NCBI GenBank assembly: GCA_963422655.1
Contig: OY730440.1
Location: 124,001 to 188,000 of the forward strand
Direction: 5' to 3'
Origin: CATQHS01 sp963422655
Lineage (GTDB): Bacteria; Actinomycetota; Acidimicrobiia; Acidimicrobiales; Aldehydirespiratoraceae
DNA: 64,000 nucleotides
Numbering within the stretch: the stretch's first letter is position 1; the number at the start of each line of letters is the position of its first letter. The position numbers and the translations under genes are program-made. Below, piece by piece: positions 41,854 through 50,821 of this stretch. Below the pieces are notes generated by a model. That model was not told the DNA's origin and ran no database searches. It saw only the letters and a list, made by a program, of their open reading frames with translations.

Positions 41854-44800
41854 ATGGCGGATCGATTCGTTCACCTTCACGTTCACACCGAGTACTCGAT
41901 GCTCGATGGAGCATCCCGGCTCGATGAGTTGATCGAAGCGGCCGTCCGCGACGGTCAGCCCGCTCTGGGCATCACCGACCACGGCAACATGTACGGCGTA
42001 CTCGACTTCTACCGGGGCTGCCGAGACGCCGGGATCAAGCCCATCATCGGAACCGAGGCCTACATGGCCCACGACTCCCGCTACGAACGCCCGAACCGGC
42101 GGGGCCGGATGGACGATTCCGGCGGTGACACCGAAGGGGGCAAGAAGCTCTACTACCACCTCACCCTGCTGGCCACCACCGACACGGGCTACAAGAACCT
42201 CATCCAACTGGCCAGTCGGTCGTTTCTGGAGGGCTATTACTACAAGCCCCGATGCGACTGGGACATGCTGGCTGATCACAGTCAGGGCCTGATCGCCACC
42301 ACCGGGTGCCTGGGCGCGCACGTACCTCAGTCGTTGCTGGCGGGCGACGAGAACGGCGCCCTCGAGAAAGCGGGACGGCTCCAGGACATCTTCGGACCCG
42401 ACAACTTCTTCGTCGAGATCCAGGACCACGGCATTCCCGAGCAGCACCGTGTCAACCCCAAGCTGATCGAGATAGCAACCAAGCTGGACGCGCCCCTGCT
42501 GGCCACCAACGACAGCCACTACACCCACAGCCACGACGCCGAAGCCCACGACGTCTTGCTGTGCGTGCAGACGGGGTCGCTTCTATCCGATGAGGACCGG
42601 TTCAGATTCCACGGAGACCAGCACTACCTGAAGTCGGCGGCGGAGATGCGCCATCTCTTCGCCGAGATCGAGTCGGCTTGTGACAACACGCTGTTGATCG
42701 CGGAGAGAGCCGACGTAACCATCGAGTTCCGCAAACCTCAACTCCCCGACTTCCCGGTACCGGAGGGGTTCACCACCGACAGGGCCTACTTGGAGCACCT
42801 CACCATGCAAGGGGCCACGAAACGGTGGGGCGCCCCGCTACCTGAGCGCGTGCTGAAACGGCTGGTATACGAGCTCGATGTCATCAACAACATGGGGTTC
42901 GCCTCCTACTTCCTGATCACCTGGGACCTCATCAGGCATGCCCGGCAGAGCGGTATCAGGGTCGGGCCCGGCCGGGGTTCGGCGGCTGGCTGCGCGGTGG
43001 CCTACACCCTGGGAATCACCGATCTGGACCCTATTCGCTACGACTTGCTCTTCGAACGGTTCCTCAACCCGGCCCGGGTGTCCATGCCCGACATCGATAT
43101 GGATTTCGACTCCCGCTTCCGCGACGAGATGATCCGCTACGCGGCGCAACGTTACGGACGGGATCGGGTCGCCCAGATCGTGACGTTCAGCAAGATCAAA
43201 GCTCGAGCCGCGGTGCGCGACGCGGCCCGGGTGCTGGGATACGAGTACTCGGTGGGCGATCGTATCGCCAAGGCCATGCCCCCTTTGATCATGGGCCGGG
43301 ACACCCCGCTGAAGTACTGCTTCGAGGCCGACGATAAGCACCTCGACGGCTACAACTCGGCCGCGGAGCTGAGAGAAATGGTGGACACCGACCCCGACAC
43401 GGCTCGAGTGGTGGAGGTGGCCAAGGGACTGGAGGGGCTCAGGCGCCAAGACGGCATCCATGCCGCGGCGGTGGTGATCACCAAGGACCCGCTGACGGAG
43501 TACCTGCCCATCCAGCGCAAGCCTGAAGGGGGCAAGCCCATCGACGAGGCACCAGTGGTCACCCAGTACGAGATGCACGGGGTGGAGGACCTCGGCTTGT
43601 TGAAGATGGACTTCCTGGGGTTGCGCAACCTCGACGTCATCACCGACTGCGTCGATCTCATCAGGCAGACCCGGGGTATCGAACTCGACATCGACTCCGT
43701 CGACCTGCAAGACGGTCCGACCTTCGAATTGTTGCGCCGGGGCGACACGATCGGCGTATTCCAGCTCGAATCCGGGCCGATGCGGGCCCTCATCCGGTCA
43801 TTGGCCCCGACCACATTCGACGACGTGGCGGCCCTGGTGGCGCTGTACCGGCCCGGGCCGATGGCGGCCAACATGCACAACGACTACGCCGACCGCAAGA
43901 ACGGTCGCCGTCCGGTCCGCTACATCCACCCCGACGCCACCGAGATTCTGGCCGATACCTACGGGCTGATGATCTATCAGGAAAGTGTCATGCGGATGGC
44001 CCAACGGTTCGCAGGCTATTCCCTGGCCGAGGCCGACTCCCTGCGCAAAGCCATGGGCAAGAAGATCCGCGAGGCCATGGAGAAGGAGCGGGAGAAATTC
44101 GTCACCGGGGTCGAAGCCAACGGCTACGGCCCGGAACTGGGTCCCGAGCTGTTCGGCATCATCGCCGAATTCGCCGACTACGCTTTCAACAAGAGCCACA
44201 GTTACGGCTACGGCTACATCGCCTACCAGATCGCTTACCTGAAGGCGAACTACCCGGTAGAGTATCTGGCCGCCCTATTGACCAGCGTGAAGGGCAAACT
44301 CGAGAACGCAGCCGTCTACCTCAATGAGTGTCGGCTCCAAGGCATAGAGGTGGTAGTGCCCGACGTCAACCGCTCCGGATCCGACTTCACGCCCTTACCC
44401 GACCTCGATGGTGAAGGCGGCGATGGAGCCGGGGCCGGTCAGATCGTGTTCGGCTTGTCGGCCATCCGCAACGTCGGCGTAGGCTTCGTGGACAGGGTCA
44501 TCGTCGAGAGAGAAGCCAACGGTCACTTTCGGTCCTTCACCGACTTCATCGAGCGCATCGATCTCGAAATCCTCAACAAACGCACGATCGAATCGCTGAT
44601 CAATGCCGGGGCGTTCGACTCTTTGGGCCACACCCGCAAGGGTCTGCTTCTCGCCTACGACCAAGTGATGGATCTGACCATACGGCGCCGCCGGGAGCAC
44701 GCCATGGGGGTCATGTCGCTGTTCGGAGAGACCGACGGTGAAGTGACCTTCGAAGAGCGTCCCGAGATCACCGATGTCGAGTTCGACCAGATGACGCGGC

Positions 44801-45408
44801 TGGCGGCCGAGAAGGAAATGCTGGGTCTGTACATCTCGGATCATCCGTTGCTGGGGGTAGCCGACGTCATCAGCCGCAAGGTCGACCGCTCCCTGGCCGA
44901 GCTGGCCGACCTGAAGGACGGAACCGGATGCGTCGTGGGCGGTGTGGTAACCGGCCTGCAGCGGAAACGGACCCGTAAGGGCGATCTCATGGCCACCTTC
45001 GAGCTCGAGGATCTGGACGGTTCGATCGAAGCCATGGTGTTCCCCCGCACGATGCAGGAACACGGGGACGAGTTGGTCGACGACGCCATGGTCGTGATCC
45101 AGGGTCGGGTGGAGAAGCGGGACGAGACAGCGAAGCTATTCGTTTCCGGCATCGAGATCATCAAGCCTCGTTCTTATCATGAGGGCGCCCCTCTAAAAGT
45201 GAGACTCCACCCCCAGTGCTTGCAAAATGGAGGGATCAGCGAGCTCAAGAACATTCTCGAAGCCCACCCGGGCTCTTCTCCGGTCGAGATCCACTTCGAC
45301 GACCGGCAGGTGGTGCGGCTGCCCGCCCGCTACGCCGTAGACCGCACTACCAACGGTTTGCTGGGCGAACTACGAGTCCTGCTCGGCTCCGAAGCCATTA
45401 TCGGCTGA
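41854..45408 (+). CDS. dnaE: DNA polymerase III alpha subunit DnaE
   Basis: 1184 residues. PHP domain at the start (HLHVHTEYSMLDGASR, ITDHGNMYG), polymerase core with catalytic Asp413/Asp415 in PDIDMDF, fingers, helix-hairpin-helix part, OB domain (GGVVTGLQRKRTRKGDLMATFELEDLDGSIEAMVF) and C-terminal tau-binding part. Length and order are those of DnaE1, the replicative polymerase; no intein. An acidic/Gly-rich insert (LDGEGGDGAGAG) lies near 855. Shine-Dalgarno is not obvious. Confidence 0.96.
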   Translation: MADRFVHLHVHTEYSMLDGASRLDELIEAAVRDGQPALGITDHGNMYGVLDFYRGCRDAGIKPIIGTEAYMAHDSRYERPNRRGRMDDSGGDTEGGKKLYYHLTLLATTDTGYKNLIQLASRSFLEGYYYKPRCDWDMLADHSQGLIATTGCLGAHVPQSLLAGDENGALEKAGRLQDIFGPDNFFVEIQDHGIPEQHRVNPKLIEIATKLDAPLLATNDSHYTHSHDAEAHDVLLCVQTGSLLSDEDRFRFHGDQHYLKSAAEMRHLFAEIESACDNTLLIAERADVTIEFRKPQLPDFPVPEGFTTDRAYLEHLTMQGATKRWGAPLPERVLKRLVYELDVINNMGFASYFLITWDLIRHARQSGIRVGPGRGSAAGCAVAYTLGITDLDPIRYDLLFERFLNPARVSMPDIDMDFDSRFRDEMIRYAAQRYGRDRVAQIVTFSKIKARAAVRDAARVLGYEYSVGDRIAKAMPPLIMGRDTPLKYCFEADDKHLDGYNSAAELREMVDTDPDTARVVEVAKGLEGLRRQDGIHAAAVVITKDPLTEYLPIQRKPEGGKPIDEAPVVTQYEMHGVEDLGLLKMDFLGLRNLDVITDCVDLIRQTRGIELDIDSVDLQDGPTFELLRRGDTIGVFQLESGPMRALIRSLAPTTFDDVAALVALYRPGPMAANMHNDYADRKNGRRPVRYIHPDATEILADTYGLMIYQESVMRMAQRFAGYSLAEADSLRKAMGKKIREAMEKEREKFVTGVEANGYGPELGPELFGIIAEFADYAFNKSHSYGYGYIAYQIAYLKANYPVEYLAALLTSVKGKLENAAVYLNECRLQGIEVVVPDVNRSGSDFTPLPDLDGEGGDGAGAGQIVFGLSAIRNVGVGFVDRVIVEREANGHFRSFTDFIERIDLEILNKRTIESLINAGAFDSLGHTRKGLLLAYDQVMDLTIRRRREHAMGVMSLFGETDGEVTFEERPEITDVEFDQMTRLAAEKEMLGLYISDHPLLGVADVISRKVDRSLAELADLKDGTGCVVGGVVTGLQRKRTRKGDLMATFELEDLDGSIEAMVFPRTMQEHGDELVDDAMVVIQGRVEKRDETAKLFVSGIEIIKPRSYHEGAPLKVRLHPQCLQNGGISELKNILEAHPGSSPVEIHFDDRQVVRLPARYAVDRTTNGLLGELRVLLGSEAIIG

Positions 45409-45414
45409 TCGAGT

Positions 45415-45471
45415 CGGGGTGGGTCCACGGGCCGCGACTGGTGCGTCCGGGGTGGGTCGACGGGCCGCGAC
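45415..45471. repeat. 24-bp direct repeat after dnaE
   Basis: The segment 45415-45438 (begins CGGGGTGGGTC) recurs at 45448-45471 with one mismatch, 33 bases apart, seven bases after the dnaE stop. The 187-base gap between dnaE and the next gene otherwise shows nothing clear. Confidence 0.8.
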
Positions 45472-45595
45472 CGAGGCCGAACCGGCGGCGAGCGATCCAT
45501 CGCAGGTCGGTCCATGGGGCTCGGCCAGGTTGCGAATTGGCTGTTCGAGCCTGAGAATGTATGAGGTCATCGGCAAGATTCGAGGGACACGGACC

Positions 45596-46264
45596 ATGGC
45601 GATCGAGGTCGAAACCAAGGACTGCACCTCGCTCGGAGACGCCGATCTGGCCGAGATGGCCGACCTCTGTACCGACTCTGCGAACCGTTACGAGGTGGGC
45701 GCGCTGTCCAAGCAGGCCGAGGCTTGGGTGCTGCTCACCGAATCCCGCGAGAACAGCCGGCTCCGAGGCTTCTCGTTCTGCACGCTCGAACGCATCGGCG
45801 GCACCCCCAGCCTTCTCATCGGGGCCGCCCACATCTGCCGCACCACCAAGCGCAACACCGTGCTACGGGCCGTCATGGCCGATCAGATGAGGAGAGCCGT
45901 TCTCGCCTTCCCCGACGAGGACGTGCTGGTCGGGACCCAGATCAACGATTCCGGTGCCTTGGAGGCATTCAAGAGCCTGCACGACATCATTCCCCGATAC
46001 GGCCACAAGGCTTCGGGCGAGGAGCGGGCTTGGGGACGGCGGCTGGCCAAGCGCTTCGGCATCAGCCAGTTCGACTACGAAGACCGGGCCTTCACCGCCC
46101 GGGGCAAGGGTAGGCCCCCGATCGTGTTCGACCATGCCAGCTCGAAGCCCTCCATAACCCCGCCCGAGACCGTGGCTCTTCTCGAAGGCCTCGACGTGGC
46201 CAACGGTGACACGCTCGTAGTGTGCGGGTGGGCCATGGCCGAGGATCTCGAGAAGCTGATGTAG
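45596..46264 (+). CDS. Conserved-looking protein of unknown function
   Basis: 222 residues from ATG 45596, with GAGGGA eight bases upstream; the frame is open from 45419 and ATG 45557 is possible. The protein is soluble, mixed alpha/beta, with blocks SLLIGAAHICRTTKRNTVLRAVMADQ, PDEDVLVGTQINDSGALEAFKSLHDIIPRYGHKAS and RFGISQFDYEDRAF. The length, a strand-helix alternation and a central VLVGTQIN strand recall N-acetyltransferase folds, but I see no acetyl-CoA motif. No family named. It stands alone between dnaE and the nitroreductase gene. Confidence 0.6.
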   Translation: MAIEVETKDCTSLGDADLAEMADLCTDSANRYEVGALSKQAEAWVLLTESRENSRLRGFSFCTLERIGGTPSLLIGAAHICRTTKRNTVLRAVMADQMRRAVLAFPDEDVLVGTQINDSGALEAFKSLHDIIPRYGHKASGEERAWGRRLAKRFGISQFDYEDRAFTARGKGRPPIVFDHASSKPSITPPETVALLEGLDVANGDTLVVCGWAMAEDLEKLM

Positions 46265-46286
46265 CTGCTCGGCTCGCCCGTCGATC

Positions 46287-46976
46287 GTGGAGTTCGAACG
46301 GGTCGTCCGCGATCGGCGGATGGTCCGAGCCTTCACCAGTGATCCGGTAGATACGGCGACGGTCGATCGGATCCTTGAGCTGGCTCGGAGAGCCCCTTCA
46401 GCCGGCAATACGTCCGGCCTCGAGTTCTTGGTCTTGGAAGGCGCTGACACTGCTGCGTACTGGGACGTGACCCTGCCGGAGCCGAGACGCTCGGGTTTCG
46501 CGTGGCCGGCGTTGCCGGCCGCACCGGTATTGGTGATGGTGTGGGTCGATCCCTGGGCCTACGCGGCCCGCTACTGCGAACCCGACAAGGCCCACACCGG
46601 CTTGGGCACGGGCCCGGATGCCTGGCCGGTGCCCTACTGGTTCGTCGACGGGGGAGCGGCGGTGATGACCATCCTGCACGCCTGCGTGGATCGAGGTCTG
46701 GGGGCATTGTTCTTCGGTCCCTTCGACCACGAGGCCGCGCTGAGAAGCCGTTTCGGAGTGCCGACGGGGCGACGGGTCGTCGGCACCGTTGCCATAGGTC
46801 ATCGGGCTCCCGACCGCCGGTCCGTCTCGAGCCGGCGTCGGCGCCCGCCGCTAGCCGACGCCATCCACCGGGGAGCATGGGCCGGTTCGAACCGTCCGGC
46901 CCGGACTCGACACCAAGGGGGCGATACTGTTAATCGTCCCGTTCCCCGACCGGAGGCGACACCGGATGCCGTCTGA
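46287..46976 (+). CDS. Nitroreductase-family flavoprotein
   Basis: 229 residues, GTG start. FMN-binding start VVRDRRMVRAFTSDPVDTATVDRILELARRAPSAGNTSG is that of the nitroreductase fold; GGAAVMTILHACVDRGLGALFFG supplies the second flavin-contacting block. Substrate unknown. The C-terminal 45 residues are Arg/Pro-rich and not conserved in type, and overlap the next gene by 11 bases. Confidence 0.82.
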   Translation: MEFERVVRDRRMVRAFTSDPVDTATVDRILELARRAPSAGNTSGLEFLVLEGADTAAYWDVTLPEPRRSGFAWPALPAAPVLVMVWVDPWAYAARYCEPDKAHTGLGTGPDAWPVPYWFVDGGAAVMTILHACVDRGLGALFFGPFDHEAALRSRFGVPTGRRVVGTVAIGHRAPDRRSVSSRRRRPPLADAIHRGAWAGSNRPARTRHQGGDTVNRPVPRPEATPDAV

Positions 46977-47385
46977 GACAGAGCGCCGAGTTCCTCTGGT
47001 CGGCTACCTGCGTCTCGGGTCTCGGCCCTACCTGGTAGCCCAGCAATGCAAGAGCTGTCAGGCCCGGTATTTCGATCGTCGTAACGGTTGCGCCAATTGC
47101 GGTGGGGTGGAGTTCGGTCCGGTCCCGGTACTCGACGAGGGTGTGGTCAAGTCCTTCACCATCGTTCACCGGGCCGCGCCGGGGATTGCGACCCCGTTCG
47201 TGTCGGCCGTAGTCGAAACCGTCGACGGCACCTCGGTACGCTCCAACGTGGTCAACTGCGACCCGACCCCCGAGGCGGTCAGCTTGGGGATGAAGGTGAA
47301 GCTCACGACCTACTCGATCGGCGTCGATGACGACGGCACCGAAGCTGTCGCCTTTGGTTACGAACCCGTCCAGAGAGAGGAATAA
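46966..47385 (+). CDS. DUF35 zinc-ribbon/OB-fold protein, thiolase partner
   Basis: 139 residues. A rubredoxin-like zinc ribbon with CKSC and CANC (near 26 and 39), then the OB fold (VVKSFTIVHRAAPGIATPFVSAVVETVDG). Such proteins bind acyl-CoA thiolases or lyases as accessory chains, as ChsH2 and related proteins do in steroid degradation. The thiolase gene follows after five bases, so the two products probably form a complex. Confidence 0.87.
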   Translation: MPSETERRVPLVGYLRLGSRPYLVAQQCKSCQARYFDRRNGCANCGGVEFGPVPVLDEGVVKSFTIVHRAAPGIATPFVSAVVETVDGTSVRSNVVNCDPTPEAVSLGMKVKLTTYSIGVDDDGTEAVAFGYEPVQREE

Positions 47386-47390
47386 CCCCC

Positions 47391-48605
47391 ATGGCCGGAA
47401 CCCGAATCGCGGCTGACAGCGTCTGGATAGTTGGAACCCACATGACCACCTTCGCCCGGTATCTCGACCTCGACGCCATCGACCTGGCTGCTCGGAGCGT
47501 CCAGGGTGCCTTGGCCGACGGCGGTGTGACCATCCACAACATGGACGTGCTGGCAGCCGGATCGCTCATGCAGCCGCCCGGGATGGGCCAGCGGATCCAG
47601 AAACAGGTCGGCCAGACCGGCATCCCCGTCTACAACGTGACCAACGCCTGTGCCACGGGGGCCACGGCGGTGCGGACCGTGGTCATGGCCATCAAGGCGG
47701 GCGAAGCCGAGATGGGGCTGGCCGTGGGCGTGGAGCAGATGGGCAAGATGGGCCTGCTGGGCGGGGCCGCCAAGAAACAGAAGCGGGTCTTCGAGCCGGA
47801 CGGGCGCTTCGGAGCGGTCACCGGCACGGACGGCTACCTGGGAACGGCGACCATGCCGGGAGTGTTCGCCCAAGCCGGTATGGCGTACGTTCACGACTAC
47901 GGGGGGGCCGGGTTCGAGCAGTTTGCCCGGGTGGCTTACAAGAACCACCTCCATTCGACCCTCAACCCGTTGGCTCAGTACCGCAAGAAGTTCTCTATGG
48001 CCGAAGTCATGGAGTCTCCGATGATGAGCTATCCCAATACCCTGCTCATGTGCTGTCCGACCGGTGACGGCGCGGCCGCGGTGGTGCTGATGTCCGGCGA
48101 GAGGCTGAAGCGGCTGCCGGCAGAGCAACGGGGGCGAGCGGTCAAGGTTTCGGCTTCGGTGCTGACTTCGGACCCTTATGTCGAGTGGGGCCAAGTCCAG
48201 CCGGACGTGAACACCCTCACCCGCGACGCGTCCGGCCAGGCTTACGAAACGGCTGGAGTCGGGCCCGAGGATCTGGATCTGGTGGAGCTGCACGACTGCT
48301 TTGCCACGGCCGAGCTGGTTCACTACGACAACCTGGGCCTGTGCGAGCCGGGCGGAGCCGGCGATTTCATCGACTCGGGGGCGCCGTTCCGTGACGGCTC
48401 GATGCCAGTGAACGTGTCGGGGGGTCTGATCTCCAAAGGCCACCCCATCGGAGCTACCGGTGTCGCCAACCTTCACGAGGTGGCCACCCACTTGCGGGGC
48501 GAGGCCGGTGACCGCCAAGTGCCCGGGGCCAGGGTGGGTCTGGCCCATGTGATCGGGCTGGGTTCGGCCTGCGGTGTTCACATCCTGGAAAAGTCGGCGT
48601 TATGA
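47391..48605 (+). CDS. Thiolase (SCP-x/lipid-transfer type acetyl-CoA acyltransferase)
   Basis: 404 residues. Catalytic Cys in NVTNACATGATAV near 86, LVELHDCFATAEL near 302, GLISKGHPIGATG near 348 with the His, and the second Cys in GLGSACGVHIL near 393. The nucleophile is present, unlike in the Ltp2-type aldolases that also pair with DUF35 proteins, so true thiolytic cleavage or condensation is likely. Substrate is probably a long or branched acyl-CoA. Confidence 0.87.
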   Translation: MAGTRIAADSVWIVGTHMTTFARYLDLDAIDLAARSVQGALADGGVTIHNMDVLAAGSLMQPPGMGQRIQKQVGQTGIPVYNVTNACATGATAVRTVVMAIKAGEAEMGLAVGVEQMGKMGLLGGAAKKQKRVFEPDGRFGAVTGTDGYLGTATMPGVFAQAGMAYVHDYGGAGFEQFARVAYKNHLHSTLNPLAQYRKKFSMAEVMESPMMSYPNTLLMCCPTGDGAAAVVLMSGERLKRLPAEQRGRAVKVSASVLTSDPYVEWGQVQPDVNTLTRDASGQAYETAGVGPEDLDLVELHDCFATAELVHYDNLGLCEPGGAGDFIDSGAPFRDGSMPVNVSGGLISKGHPIGATGVANLHEVATHLRGEAGDRQVPGARVGLAHVIGLGSACGVHILEKSAL

Positions 48606-48656
48606 AACGGCGGTATGAAACTGATGCCAGCCCGCTATCGGTGGGACGGTAGCTGT

Positions 48657-48674
48657 AGCCGGCCGGGGCCGGTT
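48657..48674. terminator. Hairpin between convergent genes
   Basis: AGCCGGCC-GG-GGCCGGTT forms an 8-bp stem (one G-T pair) between the thiolase gene and the convergent YyaL-type gene; the very small loop would open to four or more bases. Confidence 0.45.
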
Positions 48675-48683
48675 CACCCGATG

Positions 48684-50672
48684 TCAGCCCGACATCTGCC
48701 GGGCCAGTTCTGCCGTAGTCCTCGCCGGGGCCCCGCAGGCGTAGTTCCGACAGACATAGGCATAGCCAGGCCGGCGCCCTTCCCAAAGCGGTGACGGGTA
48801 GGGCTCGCCCCAGGCCAGCACCGTGTTGGGCTGGTAACGGGTGAGGACCTCGGTCACCAGATCGGGGCGGTCACCGGTGACGACGATTTCGGCCAAGCCC
48901 CGGGCCGACATGTCGACGGCCTGGAGCATCTGGCCGAAGGCGGTGGGGTGGGCAGTAGCGGCATCGCCGAGCAGGCTCAGGATCGCAGCGGCGCGCTCGG
49001 TGTAGAGGACTTCCCCGGTGAGGGCGCCCAACCGCAGCAGGGCACCGGCCGCGGTCGATTGAGCCGAGGGTGTGGCGTTGTCCATGAGATCCTTGGGACG
49101 CGTCACCAATGCTTCGGCGTCGGTGCCGGTGGTGTACACGCCCCCCGACTCGTGGTCCCAGAACAGGTCGTGCAAGCCGTCGGCTGCGGACCGGGCTTCG
49201 TCCAGCCAGCGAGATCGACCCGTCAGCTCGGCCAAGCGGGTGAAGGCGTCGACCACGGCGCCGTAGTCGTGGGCATAGGCCAGGTGTCGGGCCTGGGCCT
49301 CGCGTCCGTCACCGCCGGCCTGCCAGGAGCGCAGCCATCGACCGTCGGGTCTTCGCAGTGCGGCCACCAAGAACTCGCCATTGGCCACTGCGGCACGGTG
49401 CCATCGGGGGTTTCCCGTGGCCGCGGCCGCCTCGGCCAGCGTGGCCAGCATCAGCGCGTTCCACTCGGTGAGGATCTTGTCGTCGAGCCCGGGTCGGATC
49501 CGGCCGGCCCGGTGAGCCAGGAGAGCCCGCCGGGACGCTTCCAAGGTCGGGCTGCGGGCCAGGTCGCCTCGCACCGGGCGGTACAAGATGTTGGCCCCCT
49601 CGAAGTTGCCGGACTCGGTGACTCCCCACCAAGCGATGGCCTCGTCGGCGTCGGCGCCGGCCACTGCGGCCAGCTCGGCTCGGGACCAGACGTAGAACTT
49701 GCCCTCGATTCCCTCGGAGTCGGCGTCCTCGGCCGAGTAGAACCCGCCGTCGGGATGGTGCAGGTCGGCAAGTACGTAGCCGATGGTCTCATCGACGACT
49801 TGGCGGTAGGCGGGATTGCCGGTCACCAGCCAGGCGTGGAGGTACACCCGGGCCAGAAGAGCGTTGTCGTAGAGCATTTTCTCGAAGTGAGGGACCAGCC
49901 ACTGGCGATCCACCGAGTAGCGGGCGAAGCCCCCGCCCAGATGGTCGTAGATGCCGCCTGCGGCCATGGCGTCGAGGCTGGTGGTGACCACGGTGAGAAG
50001 ATCGGAGTCGCCGGTGCGGTCGTGAAGACGCAGGGTGGCGGCCAGGGTCATTGCGGCCGGAAACTTCGGTGCCCCCCCGAACCCGCCCCACTGGGGGTCG
50101 AACGCTTCTTTCACGGCGGCGGCGGCCCGGTCGAGTTCATCGACGCCGGCCCGATCGGATCCGGCGGCGATCCGGCCCGATCGGCTGATCGACTCGGTGA
50201 GCCGGTCGGCCTGATCGGTAACGTCGTCGCGCCGGTTGGTCCAGGCTTCGTGAACGGCGGCCATGACCTGGCGGAACGAAGCCATGCCGGAGCGGGGCCG
50301 ATCAGGGTAGTAGGTGCCGCCGTAGAAGGGTTTGCCGTCCGGGGTCAGGAACACGGTCATGGGCCATCCGCCTCGTCCGGTCATGGCCTGGACCGAGTCC
50401 ATGTACAGGGCGTCCACGTCGGGGCGTTCCTCCCGGTCGACTTTCACGTTGACGAACAGGTCGTTCATGACCGCGGCCGTCTCGGGGTTCTCGAATGACT
50501 CGTGGGCCATCACATGGCACCAGTGGCAGCTCGAGTAGCCGACCGACAACAAGATGGGCCGGTCCGTTTCGGTGGCGGCCCCGAAGGCTTCGGCGCCCCA
50601 GGGGTACCAGTCGACGGGGTTGTGGCAGTGCTGGCGAAGGTAGGGGCTGGTCTCGGACGCGAGCCGGTTCAC
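48684..50672 (-). CDS. Thioredoxin-domain protein of the YyaL/SPATA20 family
   Basis: 662 residues from GTG 50672. NRLASETSPYLRQHCHNPVDWYPWG and YSSCHWCHVMAHESFE (CHWC thioredoxin-like site near 54) start the family signature; GGWPMTVFLTPDGKPFYGGTYYP follows, then an alpha/alpha barrel like that of N-acylglucosamine epimerases (GGFARYSVDRQWLVPHFEKMLYDNALL). Function is unknown. The frame opens 44 codons upstream, but the family start and a TAGGAT element seven bases before 50672 favour this start. Confidence 0.9.
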   Translation of the reverse strand: MNRLASETSPYLRQHCHNPVDWYPWGAEAFGAATETDRPILLSVGYSSCHWCHVMAHESFENPETAAVMNDLFVNVKVDREERPDVDALYMDSVQAMTGRGGWPMTVFLTPDGKPFYGGTYYPDRPRSGMASFRQVMAAVHEAWTNRRDDVTDQADRLTESISRSGRIAAGSDRAGVDELDRAAAAVKEAFDPQWGGFGGAPKFPAAMTLAATLRLHDRTGDSDLLTVVTTSLDAMAAGGIYDHLGGGFARYSVDRQWLVPHFEKMLYDNALLARVYLHAWLVTGNPAYRQVVDETIGYVLADLHHPDGGFYSAEDADSEGIEGKFYVWSRAELAAVAGADADEAIAWWGVTESGNFEGANILYRPVRGDLARSPTLEASRRALLAHRAGRIRPGLDDKILTEWNALMLATLAEAAAATGNPRWHRAAVANGEFLVAALRRPDGRWLRSWQAGGDGREAQARHLAYAHDYGAVVDAFTRLAELTGRSRWLDEARSAADGLHDLFWDHESGGVYTTGTDAEALVTRPKDLMDNATPSAQSTAAGALLRLGALTGEVLYTERAAAILSLLGDAATAHPTAFGQMLQAVDMSARGLAEIVVTGDRPDLVTEVLTRYQPNTVLAWGEPYPSPLWEGRRPGYAYVCRNYACGAPARTTAELARQMSG

Positions 50673-50679
50673 AGCTCTG

Positions 50680-50685
50680 ATCCTA
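50680..50685 (-). promoter_or_regulatory. -10 element of the YyaL-type gene (leaderless type)
   Basis: TAGGAT on the minus strand, seven bases before GTG 50672. Confidence 0.45.
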
Positions 50686-50821
50686 GAGTCGATACTGGGA
50701 CTGCCCTCGATCGGCTGGCCCGGCTGCCGGTTCGGGTGATACTGGCCACCGTGTGGTGTCGACGCGTGCCGTCGGCCACAATGGAACCCGTGGGTACCGA
50801 TCACGAGCCGGGGACTCGGCT

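Noticed and set aside
47391..48605. Ltp2-type retro-aldolase
   Set aside because: The thiolase nucleophile Cys (NACATG) and the C-terminal Cys are present, which Ltp2-type lyases lack.
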